DNA of 7,313 bases, taken from positions 1-7,313 of the forward strand of contig JASFPJ010000157.1 in assembly GCA_050116035.1 (NCBI GenBank), in the 5' to 3' direction. The translations under genes and the position numbers were made by a program. Numbering within the stretch: the first letter of the stretch is position 1; each line of letters begins with the position of its first letter. The notes under the pieces were generated by a model, which had not been told where the DNA came from, made no database searches, and saw nothing but the letters and a program-made list of their open reading frames with translations. Positions 1 to 4,438 of the stretch are shown one piece after another. The DNA is from SOIA01 sp050116035. GTDB lineage: Bacteria > Acidobacteriota > Aminicenantia > Aminicenantales > Aminicenantaceae.

Positions 1-404
1 GGAAAAGAAAACGCCGGTTTTTTTCCGAACATCCGCACTTCGACATTCTCTTCTGAACTCTGCCCTTCAGGGACAGACTCATGGGGAACATTGGGGATAT
101 TCAGTAGAATGCTCTTTAACTCTTCGTCAATCTCTTTCAACTTCTCTTCAAGATTCTTAATCTCATCAGAGACTTTTTTCATCTCTGTGATGATCGAGGA
201 GGCATCTTTTCCTTCCTTTTTCATCTGGGCCACGCGTTGAGAGGCTTTATTGCGTTCAAAACGCAGATTCTCCGTTTTTGTCAGTTGTTTTTTCTTCTTT
301 TGAAAGAGCTTTTTATAACCGTCGAGGTTGACCTCCAGACCCCGGGCTTTTGTTTTTTCTATGATAAACTCAGCGTTTTCTAATACATATTTCGGGTCTA
401 ACAT
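1..404 (-). CDS. serS: Seryl-tRNA synthetase, N-terminal part (partial)
   Basis: Charges tRNA-Ser with serine in the cytoplasm. The reverse-strand translation starts MLDPKYVLENAEFI, matching the conserved MLDP start of bacterial SerRS. About 134 residues are present before the window edge cuts the gene. Residues about 35-105 are rich in Lys and Glu with heptad character (for example QKKKKQLTKTENLRFERNKA, then the KKVSDEIKNLEEKLKEIDEE region). This is the antiparallel coiled-coil arm that grips the long variable arm of tRNA-Ser. It is followed by the family's typical LLNIPNVPHESVPEG linker, which leads to the catalytic core outside the window. The ATG at 404-402 is the only sensible start. No SD lies before it, and a -10 box ends only 7 nt upstream, so translation is probably leaderless. 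The catalytic motifs 1-3 cannot be seen here. Confidence 0.95.
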   Translation of the reverse strand, partial: MLDPKYVLENAEFIIEKTKARGLEVNLDGYKKLFQKKKKQLTKTENLRFERNKASQRVAQMKKEGKDASSIITEMKKVSDEIKNLEEKLKEIDEELKSILLNIPNVPHESVPEGQSSEENVEVRMFGKKPAFSF

Positions 405-411
405 GCCGCAG

Positions 412-420
412 ATTATAGCA
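412..420 (-). promoter_or_regulatory. Extended -10 promoter of serS (leaderless)
   Basis: On the minus strand the sequence reads TGCTATAAT, a perfect extended -10 element (TG-n-TATAAT). The TATAAT occupies 417-412, and 7 nt separate it from the serS ATG at 404, so the predicted transcription start falls on the A of the start codon. The -35 position at 17-bp spacing is TTTTAA (440-435), a poor match, which is consistent with an extended -10 promoter that depends little on a -35. Confidence 0.7.
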
Positions 421-448
421 CAAGTCATATAAATTTAAAATTCTCAAG

Positions 449-477
449 TTGACTCCTAACAGGGATTAAAATATATT
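449..477 (+). promoter_or_regulatory. Sigma70-type promoter of adenosyltransferase gene (leaderless)
   Basis: TTGACT at 449-454, a 17-bp spacer and TATATT at 472-477 make a near-consensus sigma70 promoter. The ATG of the downstream gene begins at 484, only 6 nt after the -10, so the expected start site coincides with the initiation codon. No SD lies between them. The promoter is divergent from that of serS within a 79-bp gap. Confidence 0.72.
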
Positions 478-483
478 GGTAAA

Positions 484-1023
484 ATGAAAGAGAAGAGCAA
501 ACGCACAGGCTACATCCAGGTCTATACAGGGTCCGGGAAAGGAAAAACGACTGCTGCATTGGGTTTGGCCCTCCGGGCAGCCGGCCACAAACAGAGGGTC
601 TACATCGGTCAATTCCTCAAAGGCCAGATTTACGGAGAACTTCTTTCGGCAAAACAGCTTTCTCCATACATCACCATCGAGCAGTTCGGCCGCAAGGGCT
701 TCATTCATGTGACAAAAGACCCAGATAAAGAGGATATTCAAAAAGCCAAAAGGGGGCTGAAAAAATGCCTGGAAGCCATGCTTTCGTTAAAATACAGAAT
801 CATCATCCTGGATGAGGTCAATGTGGCTGTTTACTTCAACCTGCTGACAGAAAAAGAAATCATTGAATTTTTGAACCAGAAACCCAAAGAGGTGGAAGTC
901 ATCCTGACAGGGAGGTACGCTCCGGCGATTTTCATAAAAAGAGCGGACCTGGTCACTGAAATGAAGGAGAAAAAGCATTATTATAAAAAAGGAGTGAAAG
1001 CAAGAGAAGGGATCGAAAAATAA
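484..1023 (+). CDS. cobO: Cob(I)yrinic acid a,c-diamide / corrinoid adenosyltransferase (CobA/CobO/BtuR family)
   Basis: Transfers the 5'-deoxyadenosyl group of ATP to the cobalt of reduced corrinoids, the step that makes the adenosylcobalamin form in de novo synthesis or salvage; cytoplasmic. The 179-residue protein shows the family hallmarks in order: P-loop GSGKGKTT (16-23) directly after the IQVYT strand, QFLKG (43-47), Walker-B-like IIILDE (106-111) followed by VN, LTGR (141-144), ADLVTEM (154-160), and the C-terminal KHYYKKGVKAREGIE (164-178), the usual Mg-ATP/corrinoid lid region. Length is normal for the family. The ATG at 484 must be the start: no ATG, GTG or TTG occurs in frame between it and an upstream stop at 457. 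There is no SD, and the promoter -10 ends 6 nt upstream. The next gene begins about 28 nt after the stop on the same strand, so the two are probably cotranscribed. No other cobalamin genes are in the window, so a salvage role is as likely as de novo synthesis. Confidence 0.93.
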   Translation: MKEKSKRTGYIQVYTGSGKGKTTAALGLALRAAGHKQRVYIGQFLKGQIYGELLSAKQLSPYITIEQFGRKGFIHVTKDPDKEDIQKAKRGLKKCLEAMLSLKYRIIILDEVNVAVYFNLLTEKEIIEFLNQKPKEVEVILTGRYAPAIFIKRADLVTEMKEKKHYYKKGVKAREGIEK

Positions 1024-1051
1024 GAGGAAAAACTCGAGGATAGTGAAACCA

Positions 1052-1420
1052 ATGGAGAGAGAAAGGTTTGAAGAGCTCGTCGAAGAGGCCCTGGCTGACC
1101 TTCCGAAAGAATTTAAAGAACGCCTCCAGAATATCACAGTGATCGTCGAGGAGAAGCCTTCTAGAGAAGTCTACGAACGGTTGGGAGGCTCGCCATTCAA
1201 CCTAATCTTAGGGCTTTACCATGGCGTTCCGTTCAAACACCGAGGACCTTTCTATGGAAATGTGCCCCCCGATGTGATCACCATATATCAAAAACCGATA
1301 GAAGAAATCTGCTTTACGGAAGAAGAAATCAAAAAGAAAGTCAAAGAGGTGGTAGTGCACGAAATCGCACATTATTTCGGATTCGATGACAAAGAATTGA
1401 AAAAGATCGAAAATCAATAA
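1052..1420 (+). CDS. Zincin-like metallopeptidase family protein (PF06262 type)
   Basis: A small cytoplasmic protein of 122 residues with no signal peptide or membrane segment. The C-terminal part carries HEIAH (103-107), a zincin HExxH motif in which the two His bind zinc and the Glu is catalytic, followed closely by FGFDD (109-113). The HExxHxxGxDD arrangement, the N-terminal FEELVEEALADLPKEF and the central GLYHGVPF segment are the signature of the short MMP-like/zincin_1 family. Its members are widespread, and their substrate is generally unknown. An in-frame GTG at 1043 could add three residues (MKP), but the ATG at 1052 is preferred: a GAGGA lies at 1036-1040, 11 nt before this ATG and too close (2 nt) to the GTG. 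It follows the adenosyltransferase gene with a gap of about 28 nt and no visible promoter of its own, so it is likely in the same transcript. A functional link between the two is not evident. Confidence 0.85.
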   Translation: MERERFEELVEEALADLPKEFKERLQNITVIVEEKPSREVYERLGGSPFNLILGLYHGVPFKHRGPFYGNVPPDVITIYQKPIEEICFTEEEIKKKVKEVVVHEIAHYFGFDDKELKKIENQ

Positions 1421-1435
1421 GACTTATGCGGCTTA

Positions 1436-1471
1436 TGTAAATGCATTAAATATGTGTAAATGCATTAAATA
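1436..1471. repeat. AT-rich tandem repeat, 19-bp period, two copies
   Basis: TGTAAATGCATTAAATA occurs at 1436-1452 and again, identical over all 17 bases, at 1455-1471. Each copy centres on the palindrome ATGCAT. It begins 16 nt after the metallopeptidase stop codon and sits just left of the inverted-repeat element at 1481. It could be a protein-binding direct repeat or simple duplication. Its function is unknown. Confidence 0.75.
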
Positions 1472-1480
1472 AAATATATA

Positions 1481-1563
1481 TGTCATTGCGAGTGAAACGC
1501 AGCAATCTCGTACAAAATTATTCAGAGAAAGAGATTGCCACGTCCTTTGGGCTCGCAATGACA
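1481..1563. repeat. Dispersed inverted-repeat element with TGTCATTGCGAG ends
   Basis: An 83-bp element bounded by a perfect 12-bp inverted repeat: TGTCATTGCGAG (1481-1492) and CTCGCAATGACA (1552-1563). An inner 8-bp inverted repeat follows: GCAATCTC (1502-1509) with GAGATTGC (1531-1538). The intervening arms match imperfectly. Related copies lie at 7209-7237 and 7245-7313, so this is a dispersed family. Similar 'TCATTGCGAG..GCAATCTC' palindromes are abundant in many bacterial genomes and behave like REP/MITE-type non-autonomous elements; that comparison is from general knowledge. No transposase is in the window. Confidence 0.85.
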
Positions 1564-1591
1564 TTGGTAAAACATTTATTGCGGTTATAAT
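1564..1591 (+). promoter_or_regulatory. Probable promoter of the aldolase/reductase operon
   Basis: A perfect TATAAT lies at 1586-1591. With a 16-bp spacer the -35 reads TTGGTA (1564-1569), four of six matches to consensus. Transcription would start near 1598 and leave a leader of about 57 nt before the aldolase ATG at 1655. The -35 begins at the first base after the inverted-repeat element, so the element's insertion may have shaped this promoter. No operator or riboswitch-like structure is recognised in the leader. Confidence 0.5.
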
Positions 1592-1654
1592 AGGTTTTAG
1601 CCTTTATGAAAAAATCGCTGGATTGCACTGATGAGAACTTGAGGAGACAGAAAA

Positions 1655-2548
1655 ATGCACTCAAACTTTAGAGGTGTTTTCGCCGCACTCTCAACGCCTT
1701 TTGTCAGAGATAAGGCCTCACCCAAAAAACTCAAGGAGAACATCCAAAAATACAACAAGATTGACCTTGCGGGATATGTCATCCTGGGCTCCACAGGAGA
1801 AAGCGTCTATCTCTCCGATGAAGAATCGGAAAAACTCGTTCAAGCCGCAAAAGAATCGGCTTCTCAAGGGAAAAAAATAATTGTCGGCACCGCCAGAGAG
1901 TCTACCCAAGCGACTCTTGAATTCACCAACCGGATGGCGGGGCTCGGCATCGATGCAGCCTTAATTCGCACTCCCAGCTATTACAAATCTCTGCTCGACC
2001 GGAAAACTCTCCTGACACACTATCTCACCGTTGCAGAGAAATCCAAGGTCCCTGTGATCATCTATAACATTCCTCGTTTCACGGGCATTTCTGTGGATCC
2101 CCCCCTTCTCATCGAACTTTCCAAGCATCACAACATCACAGGAATCAAAGACAGTTCGGGTAATCTACCTTCCCTGGGAGAGGCCATCCCCCACATCCCT
2201 CCTCAGTTCAGCATACTGCTGGGACACGGGGGACTTTTTCTCCAGGGGCTTCTTCTCGGTGCCCAGGGAGGGATCCTCGCTTTGGCTTCAGTGGCTCCGG
2301 CTCACTGTGTCAAACTTTACAACCTGTTCTCAGAGAAAAAGCTCAAAGAAGCGTCCAAACTCCAACTCGAATTAATCCCCCTGAATAAAGCCCTGATTCA
2401 GACATATGGCATCCCGGGAATCAAGTATGCCTTGAACCTTCTCGGGTATTCTGGCGGTCCTCCTCGACCGCCTCTCCTTCCCCTTGGCGATAAGGGAAAA
2501 GAGGACATCAAGATTCTATTAAACGATCTCGGTCTTCTGGAAGACTGA
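1655..2548 (+). CDS. DapA/NAL-superfamily class I aldolase, 4-hydroxy-2-oxoglutarate aldolase-like
   Basis: A (beta/alpha)8-barrel, Schiff-base aldolase or lyase acting on 2-oxo acids; cytoplasmic. The 297-residue length is typical. Visible motifs are GSTGES (45-50, the GTTGE substrate-carboxylate loop), ESTQAT (82-87), TPSYYKS (106-112), catalytic YNIP (Tyr137), and GIKDSSG (163-169) with Schiff-base Lys165. The Arg that follows the YNxPS motif in true dihydrodipicolinate synthases (Arg138 in E. coli) is not at the equivalent place: this protein reads YNIPRFTG, with Arg one position earlier and Phe in its place. ESTQAT, the PxYY segment and the C-terminal YGIPGIK...GYSGGPPRPPL resemble the mitochondrial HOGA1-type 4-hydroxy-2-oxoglutarate aldolase more than DapA. 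I therefore infer pyruvate-forming cleavage of a hydroxy-oxo acid rather than lysine synthesis, but the substrate is unproven. The start is supported by GAGGAG 8 nt upstream. The reductase gene follows after 16 nt, giving a two-gene operon. Confidence 0.82.
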   Translation: MHSNFRGVFAALSTPFVRDKASPKKLKENIQKYNKIDLAGYVILGSTGESVYLSDEESEKLVQAAKESASQGKKIIVGTARESTQATLEFTNRMAGLGIDAALIRTPSYYKSLLDRKTLLTHYLTVAEKSKVPVIIYNIPRFTGISVDPPLLIELSKHHNITGIKDSSGNLPSLGEAIPHIPPQFSILLGHGGLFLQGLLLGAQGGILALASVAPAHCVKLYNLFSEKKLKEASKLQLELIPLNKALIQTYGIPGIKYALNLLGYSGGPPRPPLLPLGDKGKEDIKILLNDLGLLED

Positions 2549-2564
2549 AAGAGAGGAGACAAGA

Positions 2565-3806
2565 ATGAACGATAACAAGTACGGCAATAGTCCACCTCCC
2601 GGGAGACGGACATTCATGCGGAATATTCTTTTGGGAGCTTTCTCTACCTCACTCGCGTCCATGGGGTTTCATTCAGGAAACCAGAAGTCAGATCAACGAG
2701 TGAAAAAAGGCCAGATGTACTACCGGCGGCTAGGACGGACGAATCTCCTCGTCTCCGAGATCTCACTCGGAGGAAGCCCTATTCCAGAGTGGCCGATCCT
2801 CCTTCAAGCGTTCGAAAGAGGCGTCAATTACATCGACACATCCCACAGCTATCAGAATGGTAACAGCGAGCGGCAGATCGGCCGGCTCCTGAATGAAGTG
2901 GGAAGGGATAAAGTCCTTGTGGGGACAAAATTCCATCTCAGACGGAATTGGAGTGAAAAATCCATCATAAGCTCTGTCGAAGGGAGCCTTGGCAGGCTGA
3001 ACACAGATTATCTGGATGTCCTTCTCATCCATGGGGCCGGAAACGTGGAACACCTGGACGATGAAAGAGTTCTCAGTGCCTTCGAAAAACTCAAAGAACA
3101 AGGGAAATACAGGTTCAAAGGTCTGTCCTGCCATTCAAATCACCATGAGATTGTGAAAACGGCAGTTGAATGCGGTCATTACGACATGATTCAACTCGGG
3201 TATAATGTCTTTGACATCCAGGAATCAGATAAAGAAATCAAAACATACGACGACTACCTGGACGCCTGCGGGATTCGGCGCCTTATCGCACTGGCTAAAT
3301 CAAAAGATGTCGGAATCATCGCCATGAAAACCCTGAAAATCGGAGGAAGAAGACAAAACCTTGAAAAATACAGGACAGGCTCGACGACGATTTATCAAGC
3401 AATGCTCAAGTGGGTATTGGAAAACAGGGATATCTCCTCTGCCGTCATAGAGATGCTGACGTTTGAGGAACTGGAAGAAGACCTGGCGGTAATCGGAAAG
3501 CCCCTCTCCGCGAAAGAAAGACGAAACCTTTTTCGTTATGTTCTAGAGAATTCAAAGGATTACTGTCATATGTGTGGGCGCTGTCGAAAGAACTGCCCCT
3601 CCAGGATCGAAACAACATCTATCCTCCGGTATCTCGCCTATTATGAAGGCTATAACAAAACAAGCATGGCGAAAGAAGCTTATTCCCGGCTGAAACCAAC
3701 ACAGACAGTTATCTCATGCACAAACTGCGGTGAATGCGAAAAGGCCTGTCTCTATGGAGTCTCGATAAGAGAAAAAATAAGAGAAGCCCATTCTGTCTTG
3801 GGATAG
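2565..3806 (+). CDS. Tat-exported aldo/keto reductase with two C-terminal 4Fe-4S motifs
   Basis: Probable periplasmic or envelope-associated oxidoreductase of 413 residues. The N-terminus has a twin-arginine motif, RRTFMR (14-19), followed by the hydrophobic stretch ILLGAFSTSLASMGF (21-35), so export through Tat as a folded, cofactor-loaded protein is likely. The aldo/keto reductase barrel spans about 52-320 and keeps the catalytic tetrad Asp91, Tyr96 (IDTSHSY), Lys122 (TKFH) and His156 (LLIHG). The C-terminal about 85 residues hold CxxCxxCxxxCP (Cys334, 337, 340, 344) and CxxCxxCxxxC (Cys385, 388, 391, 395), consistent with two 4Fe-4S clusters. The second lacks the usual Pro after the last Cys. 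The start is supported by GAGGAG 6 nt upstream. The gene is coupled to the aldolase, and no terminator is obvious after its stop. The family is known for ferredoxin-like AKRs of unsettled substrate. The electron partner, and whether NAD(P)H is used at all outside the cytoplasm, are open. Confidence 0.88.
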   Translation: MNDNKYGNSPPPGRRTFMRNILLGAFSTSLASMGFHSGNQKSDQRVKKGQMYYRRLGRTNLLVSEISLGGSPIPEWPILLQAFERGVNYIDTSHSYQNGNSERQIGRLLNEVGRDKVLVGTKFHLRRNWSEKSIISSVEGSLGRLNTDYLDVLLIHGAGNVEHLDDERVLSAFEKLKEQGKYRFKGLSCHSNHHEIVKTAVECGHYDMIQLGYNVFDIQESDKEIKTYDDYLDACGIRRLIALAKSKDVGIIAMKTLKIGGRRQNLEKYRTGSTTIYQAMLKWVLENRDISSAVIEMLTFEELEEDLAVIGKPLSAKERRNLFRYVLENSKDYCHMCGRCRKNCPSRIETTSILRYLAYYEGYNKTSMAKEAYSRLKPTQTVISCTNCGECEKACLYGVSIREKIREAHSVLG

Positions 3807-3942
3807 CTGGATACAGCGTGATTCAGACAGATAAAATCCAGGAACAAAACAATCTGTTCAATGTAAAATCAATCCCCTATCCCCCGATGGGAACATCCAC
3901 TTAATTTGAATTTCAAGAGTGGATAGACGTCGCTGACTGTAT

Positions 3943-4222
3943 AAAAAAGGACCGTGCACCCTGCTCCGACCAAACTCTCCCTGCGTTATCCATGCAGTTA
4001 GCTCAGGCCAGGCTGACCTGCAGCACAAGAGACCACTCTGCTACCGCTGCTACCTCCCGGTCCTGACGGAATTCACAAAGAGCTCTTTGCGCAGGGCCCA
4101 AACCCTCAACACCACTTGCACAGACACTGTCCAGACAAAGCGTAGCCTCGACAGGGAATTCGACCCCACTGTAGCGGATGGTGGGCAACAGGGCACCGCT
4201 AGCTCCCCGTCTAGCACGGTCC
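3943..4222 (-). ncRNA. ffs: Signal recognition particle RNA, large bacterial type (Alu domain present)
   Basis: RNA scaffold of the signal recognition particle; it binds Ffh and targets nascent membrane and secreted proteins. The transcript reads from about 4222 down to about 3949 (about 274 nt), followed by six U (3948-3943). Its ends pair perfectly: GGACCGUGC (4222-4214) with GCACGGUCC (3957-3949). The Ffh-binding core at 4067-4044 reads GUCAGGACC-GGGA-GGUAGCAGC, with the GNRA-type tetraloop GGGA at 4058-4055, matching the conserved SRP helix 8. The 5' part (CGUGCUAGACGGGGAGCUAG, then GCGGUGCCCUGU) and the segments GUGGUGUUGAGG, CCUGCGCAA and GAGCUAACUGC closely follow the B. subtilis scRNA. 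This makes it the large form with an Alu-like domain rather than the short 4.5S type. The ends are estimated from helix pairing and may be off by a few bases. It converges on the reductase gene and diverges from the M14 peptidase gene. Confidence 0.93.
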
Positions 4223-4226
4223 GTCT

Positions 4227-4232
4227 TATCTA
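4227..4232 (-). promoter_or_regulatory. Possible -10 box of the SRP RNA gene
   Basis: On the minus strand TAGATA (4232-4227) sits just before the predicted RNA 5' end at about 4222. It matches the -10 consensus at four of six positions. No convincing -35 is seen at 16-18 bp spacing, and the gap to the predicted start is on the short side, so this is tentative. Confidence 0.3.
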
Positions 4233-4381
4233 TTCCTTGAAGAGCTTTGCCGTTTTGTACTATCCGTCCAACAAAGAAAATACCTCAATCAGCTGCTCAA
4301 AGGAACAAGAAAAATCCTATCTCTATCGCTGAAATTTGTCAATGGGATGTCATTGGGTTCTTCACTCACAGGACTTTTTTC

Positions 4382-4410
4382 TTGACAGAAAAAAAAGCAG
4401 GTGATAGAAA
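4382..4410 (+). promoter_or_regulatory. Promoter of the M14 peptidase gene
   Basis: A perfect -35 TTGACA (4382-4387), a 17-bp spacer and TAGAAA (4405-4410), preceded by TG at 4402-4403, form an extended -10 promoter. The expected start near 4417 gives a leader of about 22 nt carrying AGGAGG at 4428-4433, 5 nt before the ATG at 4439. This also argues against any translation start upstream of 4439. Confidence 0.65.
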
Positions 4411-4438
4411 AAATCTATCTAAAATTCAGGAGGTTCCC

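Noticed and set aside
466..741. 91-codon minus-strand open frame
   Set aside because: It is a shadow of the adenosyltransferase gene, whose P-loop and family motifs are clear on the other strand.
1606..1671. 21-codon leader ORF overlapping the aldolase start (MKKSLDCTDENL...)
   Set aside because: There is no SD, no runs of one amino acid that would suggest attenuation, and the overlap with the aldolase SD looks accidental.
3807..3942. Terminator or small RNA after the reductase gene
   Set aside because: Only a weak ACAGAT/ATCTGT pairing with a loop of about 20 nt is seen, with no T-run. Nothing can be supported here.
4003..4188. 61-codon minus-strand open frame
   Set aside because: It is entirely inside the SRP RNA transcript, and RNA helices account for the conservation.
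4087..4332. 81-codon plus-strand open frame
   Set aside because: It lies largely opposite the SRP RNA gene, has low-complexity Ser/Thr-rich composition, no SD and no recognisable domain. The conserved RNA explains the sequence.
4247..4438. Upstream TTG start extending the M14 protein by 64 residues
   Set aside because: The extension is polar, would bury the signal peptide, lies mostly upstream of the best promoter (4382-4410) and has no SD. The ATG at 4439 has AGGAGG at 5 nt.
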